Notes under the pieces: model-generated
What the model saw: only the letters and a program-made list of their open reading frames with translations
Told to the model about the DNA's origin: nothing
Databases searched by the model: none
Assembly: GCA_963822615.1 (NCBI GenBank)
Contig: CAWGIM010000021.1
Location: 1,054,001-1,118,000 of the forward strand
DNA length: 64,000 bases
Reading direction: 5' to 3'
Origin: Trebonia sp963822615
Lineage (GTDB): Bacteria; Actinomycetota; Actinomycetes; Streptosporangiales; Streptosporangiaceae
Shown here: one piece after another, positions 7,052 to 15,771 of the stretch
Position numbering within the stretch: the stretch's first letter is position 1
Layout of the letters: every line of letters begins with the position of its first letter
Made by a program: the position numbers and the translations under genes

Positions 7052-7981
7052 ATGCCCGAGGTCTTGGTCCGTGCCCGTGGCCTGACGAAGCGGTTCGGCG
7101 GCTTCACCGCCGTAGACGGGATCGACTTTGATCTTTTTCGTGGTGAGGCGTTTGGCTTCCTCGGCCCCAACGGCGCGGGGAAATCCTCGACCATGCGCAT
7201 GCTCGGCTGTGTTTCTCCGCCGACTCTAGGTGATCTTACCATTCTGGGTGGTGACCCTGTGAAAGACGGGGCGGCCATCCGGGCCCGCCTCGGCGTCGTA
7301 CCGCAGGAAGACACCCTGGACAACGAGCTCTCGGTGCGCGAGAACCTGCTGGTCTACGGGCGTTACTTCGGCCTGTCGCGCCGGCTGATCGACGAGCGGA
7401 CCGCCGCCCTGCTCGACTTCGTGCAACTCAGCGACCGGGCCGGGGACCAGGTGGAGCCGCTGTCGGGCGGGATGAAGCGCCGCCTGACCATCGCCCGGAG
7501 CCTCATCAACGAGCCCGACATCCTGATCCTCGACGAGCCCACCACTGGCCTCGACCCGCAGGCCAGGCACGTCGTCTGGGACCGGCTGTTCCGCCTCAAG
7601 CAGCGCGGCGTCACCCTCATCCTCACCACCCACTACATGGACGAGGCCGAGCAGCTCTGCGACCGGCTGGTGGTGATGGACCACGGCAAGATCGCCGCCG
7701 AGGGCGCCCCGCGCGAGCTCATCGACCGCTTTTCCACCCCCGAGGTGCTCGAGTTGCGGTTCGCGCCCGCGCAGCAGGAAGAAGCGGTACAGCGGATCAA
7801 GGACCTTTCCCCCGAACGGATGGAGCTGACCGCCGACCGCATGCTGCTCTACGCGGCCGACGGCGACCAGTTCCTGGCCCGCGTCCGCCAGGCCGGCCTC
7901 GACCCGGTCACCGAGCTGGTCCGGCGCTCCTCCCTGGAGGACGTCTTCCTGTACCTGACCGGCCGGACCCTCGTTGACTGA
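7052..7981 (+). CDS. ABC-2 exporter ATP-binding protein
   Basis: A 309-residue ATPase of the DrrA/NodI type that powers export through the two membrane proteins encoded next. Walker A is GPNGAGKSS (about 38-46), the Q-loop is VVPQEDTLDNELSVREN, the signature LSGGMKRRLTIARSL, Walker B ILILDEPTTGLDP and the switch His lies in LILTTHYMDEAEQ. The C-terminal 70 residues (from STPEVLELRF) are the accessory domain usual for this class. The gene is followed directly by its first permease, whose TTG start overlaps the ATPase end. The cargo cannot be told; relatives move drugs, lipo-oligosaccharides or teichoic-acid-type polymers. Confidence 0.93.
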   Translation: MPEVLVRARGLTKRFGGFTAVDGIDFDLFRGEAFGFLGPNGAGKSSTMRMLGCVSPPTLGDLTILGGDPVKDGAAIRARLGVVPQEDTLDNELSVRENLLVYGRYFGLSRRLIDERTAALLDFVQLSDRAGDQVEPLSGGMKRRLTIARSLINEPDILILDEPTTGLDPQARHVVWDRLFRLKQRGVTLILTTHYMDEAEQLCDRLVVMDHGKIAAEGAPRELIDRFSTPEVLELRFAPAQQEEAVQRIKDLSPERMELTADRMLLYAADGDQFLARVRQAGLDPVTELVRRSSLEDVFLYLTGRTLVD

Positions 7982-8850
7982 GGCCGCGCCCGCTGGCGGG
8001 ATGGCCGCGCCGCCCGCTGTCCGCGGCGGGTACGGGGAGTCGTCCCCCCGGGGGGCGCTGCCGCCCGTCCCGTCCGCCTGGACCCTGGCCGTGCGGGCGT
8101 TCCGCTGCCACCTGGTCGCCTACCGGCGGACCTGGCGGTCGACGGTCTGGTCGTCGGTCCTCGGCCCGCTGTTCTACCTGGGCGCGATGGGCTACGGGCT
8201 TGGCTCGCTGGTCGACCGGAACGGGACCGCGGCGGTCGGCGGGGTGCCCTACGTGGTGTTCGTCGCCCCGGCCGTGCTGGCGGTGCAGGCGATGAACACC
8301 GCCCTGTCGGGCTCGCTCTACCCGGTCTACGGGGCCGTCCGCTGGAACGCGGTCTACCTCGCCGCGCGGGCGACGGCGCTCCGGCCAGCCGACATCAACC
8401 GCGGTCACCTGATGTTCATCACCATGCGGGTGGCGATGAACTCGGCCTGCTTCGTGGTCGTGATGGCGGCGTTCGGGCTGATCAAGTCGGGCTGGGCGGC
8501 CCTGCTGGTGCCCGCCGCGACGCTGACCGGGCTGGCGTTCGCCGCGCCGGTCGCCGCCTGGACCATCACCCGCAGGCACGAGGCCGCGCTGAACTACCCG
8601 GTGCGGTTCGGCGCGATACCGCTGATGCTCTTCTCGGGGACGTTCTTCCCCGATCAGCCGGCTGCCCGGCTGGATCAGGCCGCTGGCCTACGCCACGCCG
8701 CTGTGGCACGGGGTCGCGCTGTGCCGGGGACTGAGCACCGGCGTGCTCGACGCCGGCTCGGCGCTGGTCCACGTGGCCTACCTGGCCGCGCTTTCCGTCC
8801 TCGGCCTGTGGGCAGGGGCCCGCACCTACCGGCGGCGCCTCCATGTCTGA
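7974..8850 (+). CDS. ABC-2 type permease 1 (frameshifted)
   Basis: A six-helix ABC-2 membrane protein, about 292 residues once repaired. It starts with TTG at 7974 inside the ATPase end, or ATG at 8001. Helices are recognisable at VWSSVLGPLFYLGAMGYGLG, VPYVVFVAPAVLAVQAM, AMNSACFVVVMAAFGLI and LLVPAATLTGLAFAAPVAAW, then FGAIPLMLFSGTFFP, the family's FSGTFFP motif. The frame breaks at 8648-8651, where CCCC should be CCC. The next frame then reads ISRLPGWIRPLAYATPLWHG, a canonical ABC-2 ending, to the TGA at 8848. That stop overlaps the start of permease 2. The N-terminal 40 residues are Pro/Gly-rich and cytoplasmic. Confidence 0.85.
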
Positions 8851-9743
8851 GGCAACGGGCGCCTCGCCAGCCAGCGGGGCCGCCGGCCCGGCTGCCAACC
8901 CGGCTGCCGGCCCCGGCGGGCGGCTACCCAGATCTCCCCGCACCCGTTCGGCGTCCTCTTCTGCTTTCATGGCGCTGCCCGGGATGCGCGGGCTGCGGCT
9001 GATCGAGCGGCACGCGCGGCTGTACCGGCGGATGTGGCTGATCGTCATCGCGGGCGCGCTCGAGCCGCTGTTCTACCTGCTGTCGGTCGGCGTCGGGATC
9101 GGCGGCCTCATCGGCACGGTGGCCGGGCCCGGGCGGCCAGCCGGTGCCGTACCGCGAGTTCGTCGCCCCCGGGCTGCTCGCGATCTCCGCCCTGAACGGG
9201 GCGCTGAACGACTCGACCTTCAACGTCTACGCGCGGCTGAAGTTCGAGAAGCTCTACGACGCGGTGCTGGCCAGCCCGCTCGGCCCGCGCGACGTGGCGC
9301 TGGCCGAGATCGGCTGGGCAGTGCTGCGCGGGCTGATCTACTCGGTGACGTTCCTCATCGTGATCGCCGCGATGGGCCTCGTCCAGTCACCCTGGGCGCT
9401 GCTGGCGCTGCCGGGGGCCGCCCTGGTCAGCTTCGCGACCGCCGCGCTGGGGGTGTACCTCACCACCTACATGAAGTCCTGGCAGGACTTCGACTACATC
9501 CTGCTGGTGGCGGTGCCGCTGTTCCTGTTCTCCGGCACCTTCTACCCGCTGTCGGTCTACCCGCGGGCGGTCGGGCTGGTGGTGGAGTGGACGCCGCTGT
9601 ACCAGGGGGTGGTGATCTTGCGTGACCTGATCCTGGGCGCGCCGTCGCCCGACCTCGCCTGGCGGGCCGCCTACCTGGCCGCGCTCGGGATAGCGGGGCT
9701 GGCGCTGGCCGGCCGCCGGATCGCCGCGCTGCTGCTGGTCTGA
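8843..9743 (+). CDS. ABC-2 type permease 2 (frameshifted)
   Basis: Second ABC-2 permease, about 300 residues after repair. It starts with ATG at 8843 inside the end of permease 1. Residues MWLIVIAGALEPLFYLLSVGVGIGGLIG form the first helix. The frame breaks at about 9129-9131, where GGGCCCGGG has one G too many, and continues as VPYREFVAPGLLAISALNGALNDSTFN. Later helices include GLIYSVTFLIVIAAMGLV and WALLALPGAALVSFATAALGVY, with FLFSGTFYPLSVYP as the family motif. Having two distinct half-transporters with one ATPase suggests a heteromeric exporter, as in lipo-oligosaccharide and drug exporters. The three genes form one operon without gaps. Confidence 0.87.
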
Positions 9744-9792
9744 GGCCGGCCGATTTGTCCCAGGCTGGCCGCTCAGCCTGCGAGCGGTCAAT

Positions 9793-9815
9793 GTAGCCTG
9801 GCCACGATAGGCTAC
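9793..9815 (+). promoter_or_regulatory. inverted repeat containing the -10 of the DUF2079 gene
   Basis: GTAGCCT and AGGCTAC flank nine bases; the right arm contains TAGGCT (9808-9813), exactly six bases before the GTG at 9820. This can be a leaderless promoter with an overlapping operator, or a coincidental hairpin. Confidence 0.5.
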
Positions 9816-9819
9816 GGGC

Positions 9820-11492
9820 GTGCTGGGGGAGCGCCGCCCGCAGGCCAGGCTGGCCTACGGGCTCGACGCCAACGCTGTCGGCATGCCGCGGCGGCCGGCC
9901 GGCGCCTGGCGGGACCCGGTGGTGTGGGCGGTCGCGGTCACCGTCGGCTGCGCCTACTTGCTGATCTCGCTGCTGCGGCTGCTGCGGCTCGCCCCCACGT
10001 CCTGGGACCTGGCGATCTACACCGAGTACGTCAAGCAGCTGTCCCGGCTGCACGCGCCGGTGGTGGACGTCCGCGGCCCCGGGTTCAACCTGCTCGGCGA
10101 CCACTTCCAGGTCGCGGTGGCGGTGCTGGCGCCGCTGTTCCGGCTCTTCCCCTCGCCCGCCACGCTGCTGTTCGTCCAGGCGGTGCTGACCGCGGTCTCG
10201 GTCTTCCCGGTCGCCGCGGCCGCGATCGCGCTGACCGGGCGGCGCACCGGGCGGCTGATCGGCTTCGCCTACGGCTTCTCCTGGGGCCTGCAGCAGATGG
10301 TCAACTTCGACTTCCACGAGATCGCGCTGGCCGTGCCGCTGCTCGCGTTCGCGTTGTCCGCCCTGGTCCGCCGCAGGCCGCTGGCCGTCATCGGCTGGGC
10401 CCTGCCGCTGGTGCTGGTGAAGGAAGACCAGGGGTTCACCGTCGCCGCGATCGGGGTGCTGCTCGGGGTGAGCGCCGCGTTCCCGCCGCCCCCTTCCGGC
10501 GGCTGGCGGGCCACCATCCCGCTGCGCCGGGCGGGCTTCGGCACCGACCCGGCCGGCCGGTACCAGGACGGCCGCTGGGGCGACGGCCACCTCGCCCTCT
10601 GGGGCGGGCTGTTCCTGCTCGCCTGGGGCCTGTTCTGGTCGGTGCTGGCGATCACGGTGATCATCCCGCACTTCAACCCGCTGCATGAGTACTACTACTG
10701 GAAGGACGGCGGCGTCGTCGGCGGTGACCAGTCGTTCTCGGTCGGCGGCCTGCTCGGCCAGAGCGCCGACGGCTGGCCTGGTCAAGCTGGAGACGGTGAC
10801 GCTGCTGCTGCTGCCTACCGCGTTCACCGCGCTCGGCTCGCCGGTGGCGCTGGTGGCGCTGCCCAGCCTGGCGCTGCGCTTCATGTCGACCAACACCGCC
10901 TACTGGGGCACCTCCTGGCACTACAACGCCACGCTGATGCCGATCGTCTTCATCGCCGCGGCCGAGGCCATCGCGCGGCTGCGCGCCCGGCCCGCCGTCC
11001 GCGAGCCCGGCCCGCCCGGCCCGGTCACCGCCGCGCTTGGCCCCGTCGTCCGCTCCGCCATCCACTGCTCGCCGCCGCCGCACCGCCGCTCGCACCGCGG
11101 TGACGGCGGTCGCCCGGTACGGCGGGGCGATGATGGCGGCGGTGGCGGTCGTGCTCGCCTTCCAGTTCCCGCTCGGCGACCTCGCGCAGGCATCGACTTA
11201 CCAGGTCAGCGAGCACGTGGCGGCGGCCGACGAGGCGATCGCGGCCGTCCCCGACGGCGCGACCGTGCAGGCCACCCTGGACCTGCTGGCCCCCCTCGCC
11301 GCCCGCACCGACACCTTCTGGATCGGCAACCCCGGCAACCCGCTCACCCAGTACGTGGTGTTCGACGCCGCCAACAGCGGCTACAGCCCGCCGGTCACCG
11401 ACGTCGCTGCCTTCATCCGCGAGAACTACCCCCGCGCGGGCTACGCCGAGGTCTTCCGCCGCGACGACGTCTACGTCTTCCGCCGCCGCTGA
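9820..11492 (+). CDS. DUF2079 polytopic membrane protein (frameshifted twice)
   Basis: A large integral membrane protein of the DUF2079 family, roughly 555 residues once repaired, with the hallmark LAIYTEYVKQLSRLHAP then GPGFNLLGDHFQ near residues 65-100. The family resembles GT-C glycosyltransferases in topology; no activity is established here. Hydrophobic segments recur through WALPLVLVKEDQG (the conserved KEDxG loop), LWGGLFLLAWGLFWSVLAITVIIP and, after the first break, TLLLLPTAFTALGSP and SLALRFMSTNTAYWGTSWHYNA. The first break is at about 10775 and the second at about 11040-11100; each acts as one extra base. The C-terminal part (TDTFWIGNPGNPLTQYVVFD...EVFRRDDVYVFRR) is the extracytoplasmic end. 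GTG start, leaderless promoter. Confidence 0.83.
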
Positions 11493-11821
11493 CCCCGCCC
11501 GCGGCCACCTCCGATCCCTCGCCCCCGCCCGCGGCCCGGCCGCCCGCCCCCTGCGCCCCACCAGCCTCTCGGACCTCACGGCGGCCTGGCTCGGGCCACT
11601 CTGGCCGCGGCGGCTGCCACTTCCTATCGGCTCTGACCACCGGTAACCGACATATCGGGCGGAAGGCTGGTCGTAACCGATAGGGAGTCGAAAAATTGGT
11701 CGCAACTGATAGGAAGTGGCGCCTGCCGCCTGGCGCCTGCCGCCTGGGACTGCTGCCGCGCCTGGCGCGGAGGCGGGCCGCGCGGGAGTAGCGCCGTCGC
11801 GGCCGCGCTAGGCTTGCCGGA
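11493..11821. other. 329-base intergenic region with a three-copy motif
   Basis: No gene seen. The first half is Pro-codon-like GC sequence without a start. The second half holds three copies of a 19-base motif, given separately, then a duplicated CGCCTGCCGCCTGG, and finally TAGGCT (11809-11814) seven bases before the ATG of the next gene, a likely leaderless promoter. Confidence 0.6.
11612..11720. repeat. three copies of a 19-base GGTCG..AC.GATAGG.AG motif
   Basis: Two direct copies on the plus strand (GGTCGTAACCGATAGGGAG and GGTCGCAACTGATAGGAAG, the second ending about 11718) and one inverted copy (plus-strand CTTCCTATCGGCTCTGACC, from about 11620). The outer arms pair exactly: GCCACTTCCTATC at 11616-11628 with GATAGGAAGTGGC at 11708-11720. 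This could be a regulator site cluster for the dehydrogenase gene or a dispersed repeat. Confidence 0.65.
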
Positions 11822-14800
11822 ATGGTGACCACGCCCGCGCCTGCGACCTCGCCCGACTCGCCCGTCCCGGGCAGCTCCGGATCAGCGGGCGGGGCCGCGT
11901 CGCCGGTGGCGGCGGGGGAGCTGGCGGCGGCGCTCCGGCGGGCCGGGCTCTCCGAGGTCGGGACCGAGACCAGGCGGCGGGCCGAGTACTCCTCCGACGC
12001 GTCCAACTACCGGGTGGTGCCGGCCGTGGTGGCGTTCCCGCGGTCGGCCGACGAGGTCATCGCCGCGCTGACCGCCTGCCGGGAGCTGGGGGTGCCGCTC
12101 ACCGGCCGCGGCGCGGGTACCTCGATCGCCGGCAACGCGCTGTCGGCCGCGGTCGTGCTTGACCTGTCGCGGCACTTCAACCGGGTGCTGTCGGTCGACC
12201 CCGAGCAGCGCACCGCGGTGGTCCAGCCCGGGGCGGTACTCGACGCGGTGACCAAGGCGGCCGCGCCGCACGGGCTGCGGTTCGGCCCCGACCCGTCCAC
12301 GCACTCGCGGGCCACCATCGGCGGCGCGATCGGGAACAACGCCTGCGGCTCGCGCGCGCTGCGCTACGGGCGCAGCGCCGACAACGTGATCGACCTCGAC
12401 GTGGTGACCGGGACCGGGGTACGGTTCACCGCCCGCCGTTACGGCCGCGACCGCCCGGCGGCGGGCGCGCCCGAGGCGGACCTGCTGGCCGGCCTGGCCG
12501 CGCTCACCGACGGCGGCCTGCCCGGTGATCAGGACCGAGTTCGGCCGGTTCACCCGCCAGGTGTCCGGCTACTCGCTTGAGCACCTGCTGCCGGAGAACG
12601 GCTTCGACGTCGCCAAGTTCCTGTCCGGGACCGAGGGCACGCTGGCGCTGACCCTCGGCGCCACCGTCCGGCTGGTGGCGCGCCGCGCCGCGGTCGCGCT
12701 GGCGGTGCTCGGCTACCCCGACATGCCCGCCGCCGCCGACGCGGTGCCGGGACTGCTGCCGCACCTGCCGGTCGCGCTGGAAGGGCCTCGACTCCCGGAT
12801 GGTCGGCGGTGGTGCGGGACCGCCGCGGTCCCGGCTCGGTCCCTGAGCTGCCGCGCGGCGGCGGCTGGCTGTTCGCGGAGACCTCCGGCGCGACCCTGGA
12901 GGAGGCGGTGGACGCGGCCCGCAAGCTCGCCGCCGACGGCGGCTGCCTGGACAGCGCGGTGTTCACCGGCCCGCAGGCGGCGGCGCTGTGGCGGATCCGG
13001 GAGGACGGCGCCGGGCTCGGCGGCCGCACCCCGGCGGGCGCCCCCGCCTGGCCGGGCTGGGAGGACTCAGCCGTGCCGCCCGCCTCGCTCGGCCCCTACC
13101 TGCGCGACCTGGCCGGGCTGCTGGCGCGGCACGGCCTGGACGGGCTCATGTACGGGCACTTCGGCGACGGCTGCATGCACGTGCGGATCGACTTCCCGCT
13201 GCGCGACCGGCCGGCCGTGCTGCGCGCGTTCACGCAGGACGCCGCCCGGCTGGCCGCCTCCTACGGCGGCTCGGCGTCCGGTGAGCACGGGGACGGCCGC
13301 GCCCGCGGCGAACTGCTCCCGCTGATGTACTCGGCCGAGGCGATCGGGCTGATGCGCGCGGCCAAGCAGCTGTTCGACCCGACCCGGGTGCTCAACCCGG
13401 GGGTGATCGTCGACCCGGCCCCGCTCGACGCCGACCTGCGGGTCCCGCTGGCCCGGCCGCTGCGGCGCAACCTCGGCTTCGCCTACCCGCACGACGGGGG
13501 CGACTTCAGCACCGCCGTGCACCGCTGCGTCGGGGTCGGCAAGTGCCGGGCCGACACGACCGCGACCGGCGGGGTGATGTGCCCCTCGTACCTGGCCACC
13601 AAAGACGAGAAGGACTCCACCCGGGGCCGCGCCCGGGTGCTGCAGGAGCTGGCCAACGGCACCCTGGTGTCCGGCTGGGACGACCCCGCGGTCGCCGACG
13701 CGCTCGACCTGTGCCTGTCCTGCAAGGGCTGCTCGGCTGACTGCCCGGCCGGCGTCGACATGGCCACCTACAAGGCCGAGGCGCTGCACCAGCGCTACCG
13801 CCGCAGGCTCCGCCCGGCCGCCCACTACTCACTCGGCTGGCTGCCCCGCTGGGCCGCGCTGACCGCGCGCGCGCCCTGGCTGGCGCGGGCGGCGAACGCG
13901 TCGCTGCGCGTCCCGCCGCTGGCGGCGCTGGTGAAGCGGCTCGGCGGGGTGGACTCCCGGCGTGACCTGCCGCGCCTTCGCCCGGCAGAGCTTCCGCCGC
14001 TGGTTCGCGGCCCGCGGTGCCCCGGCCGCGGTTAGCCCGGGCACGGCTATCCAGGGCACGGCTATCCCGGGCACGGCGCCGCGGCCGGCCGGTACTGCTG
14101 TGGGTGGACACGTTCACCAACGCCTTCAGCCCCGAGGTCGGCCAGGCGGCGGTGCGGGTCCTGGAAGACGCCGGCTACCAGGTACAGCTAACCAGCGGCA
14201 ACGTCTGCTGCGGCCTCACCTGGATCTCCACCGGCCAGCTAGACGGGGCCCGCCGCCAGCTGCGCCGCTCGCTGCGCGCCCTGCGGCCGGCCCTGGACGC
14301 GGGCATCCCGGTGGTCGGACTCGAGCCGTCCTGCACCGCCGCCCTGCGGCGCGACGCGGCCGAGCTGCTGCCGGGCGACCGGCGGGCCGCCGCCCTCGGG
14401 CGCTCGGTGAAAACCCTGGCCGAGCTGCTGACCGCCACCGACGGCTGGACCCCGCCCGACCTGTCCGATGTCACCGGGGTGGCGCAGCCGCACTGCCACC
14501 AGCACGCGGTGCTCGGCTGGAGCGCCGACGCGGCGCTGCTGCGCGACGCGGGCGCGGACGTCACCGCCGTCGGCGGGTGCTGCGGCCTGGCCGGGAACTT
14601 CGGCGTGGAGCGAGGGCACTACGAGGTGTCGGCCGCGGTCGCCGAGACGGCGCTGCTGCCCGCGGTGCGCGCGGCCGGGGAGGGCGCGACCGTGCTGGCC
14701 GACGGCTTCTCCTGCCGGACGCAGCTCCAGCAGCTAGCGGACATCCCCGGCACCCACCTGGCCGAGCTGCTCGCCGCCCGGCTGCCCCCGCCCCACGAAC

Positions 14801-14823
14801 CGCAGGAACCCCAGGCCACCTAG
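11822..14823 (+). CDS. FAD-linked oxidase / Fe-S oxidoreductase fusion, D-lactate/glycolate dehydrogenase type (frameshifted)
   Basis: One gene of about 1000 codons, broken by several single-base insertions. In order: a PCMH-type FAD-binding domain (VVAFPRSADEVIAALTACRELGVPLTGRGAGTSIAGN, then SRATIGGAIGNNACGSRALRYG); a GlcD-like cap (FGRFTRQVSGYSLEHLLPE, FLSGTEGTLAL, YGHFGDGCMHVRIDFPL, SGEHGDGRARGELLP); a 4Fe-4S domain (CVGVGKC...GVMCPSY, then CLSCKGCSADCPAGVDM); and a CCG domain (NVCCGLTW, VGGCCGLAGNFG). This matches the large DLD2/YdiJ-like dehydrogenases that oxidise D-2-hydroxyacids and pass electrons via Fe-S centres. Breaks lie near 12515, 12785, 12812, 13960 and 14090, all read as an extra G or C. 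A 15-bp tandem repeat lies at 14039-14080 between domains. Leaderless -10 TAGGCT precedes the ATG. Confidence 0.85.
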
Positions 14824-14825
14824 GG

Positions 14826-14884
14826 CAGCCCCGCGTGGTTGGCGCATTGAGCCGGTCATAGGCGGCCTAATCCGCCAACCATGC
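14826..14884. repeat. intergenic inverted repeat (CAGCCCCGCGTGGTTG type)
   Basis: TGGTTGGCG (14836-14844) pairs with CGCCAACCA (14873-14881) across 28 bases. The left flank, CAGCCCCGCGTGGTTG, is identical to the left flank of the large hairpin at 30121. It lies just after the dehydrogenase stop, so it may act as terminator, but the shared flank suggests a repeat family. Farther right (14882-14930) are short GCCGCGGCCGGC repeats. Confidence 0.6.
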
Positions 14885-14990
14885 CGCGGCCGGCGCAGCC
14901 GCGGCCGGCGAGCCGCGGCCGGCCATGGCGGCGAGCGCGCCCGGCGATGGCGCAGGCGGGGCGCCGCCGCGGGCATGCCACCATGGGCTT

Positions 14991-15755
14991 ATGCAGTCCC
15001 GGACCCTCCTCGGCGTGCTCACGCCGTCTTCCAACACCCGGCTTGAACCGCTGACGGCCGCGATGCTGGCCGCTACCCCGTCGGTCACCGCGCACTTCAG
15101 CCGGTTCCGGGTGACCGACGTCGGCCTGGCCGCGGCCGGGCAGTTCGAGCCCGGCCCGATCGTGGCCGCGGCCGGGTTGCTGGCGGACGCGCGGGTGGAC
15201 GCGATCGTGTGGAGCGGCACCTCCGGCGGCTGGCGCGGCATCGCCGACGACCAGGCGCTGTGCGCGGCGATCAGCGCCGCGACCGGCGTGCCCGCCACCA
15301 CCGCCACCCTCGCCCTGCTGGCCGCGCTCGGCCAGCTCGGCGCCAGCCGGCTCGGGCTGGTGACGCCGTACCCGGACGACATGCACGACGCCGTGGTCGC
15401 CACCCTGGCCGGCACCGGCCTCGACGTGGTCGCGGCGGCCAACGACGGGTTCACCGCGTCCAACTGGGAGCTGAGCATGCTGCCGCCGGCCCGGGTCGGC
15501 GCCCTGGTGGCCAAGGTGGCGGCGGCCAGGCCGGACGCCATCGCGGTGTTCTGCACCAACCTGGCCGCCGCCGACCAGGTCCCCGCCTGGGAAGCCGGCC
15601 TTGGCATCCCCGTGCTGGACTCGGTGGCGCTGGCGGTCTGGCACGCGCTGGAGCTATCCGGCTATGCCGGCCCGCGCCCGGACGGCTGGGGCCGGGTGTT
15701 CGGGCTCCGGTCGCCCGCCGCGCGCACCGCCACCGCACCGGGCAGCGGCCGGTAA
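14991..15755 (+). CDS. Asp/Glu racemase superfamily, arylmalonate-decarboxylase/maleate-isomerase-like
   Basis: A 254-residue member of the Asp/Glu/hydantoin racemase superfamily. The opening RTLLGVLTPSSNTRLEPL is the maleate isomerase/AMDase N-terminus, followed by AIVWSGTSGGWRG (residues 72-83), RLGLVTPYPDDMHDAV and DAIAVFCTNLAAAD with Cys188. Racemases and maleate isomerase use two cysteines; here the first position lies in W-S-G-T-S and holds no Cys, leaving only Cys188. That is the arrangement of arylmalonate decarboxylase, which has Gly-Thr-Ser at that place. A decarboxylase or single-thiol lyase is therefore likelier than a racemase. The ATG at 14991 was chosen over an upstream in-frame ATG because it begins the family domain. 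Convergent with the amidase. Confidence 0.82.
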   Translation: MQSRTLLGVLTPSSNTRLEPLTAAMLAATPSVTAHFSRFRVTDVGLAAAGQFEPGPIVAAAGLLADARVDAIVWSGTSGGWRGIADDQALCAAISAATGVPATTATLALLAALGQLGASRLGLVTPYPDDMHDAVVATLAGTGLDVVAAANDGFTASNWELSMLPPARVGALVAKVAAARPDAIAVFCTNLAAADQVPAWEAGLGIPVLDSVALAVWHALELSGYAGPRPDGWGRVFGLRSPAARTATAPGSGR

Positions 15756-15771
15756 GTCCCGGGCAACCCGG

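Noticed and set aside
7974..9743. Programmed frameshifting in the ABC permease genes
   Set aside because: Breaks are plain extra C or G bases in short runs, without slippery heptamer or stimulatory structure, and the same kind of break occurs in many unrelated genes.
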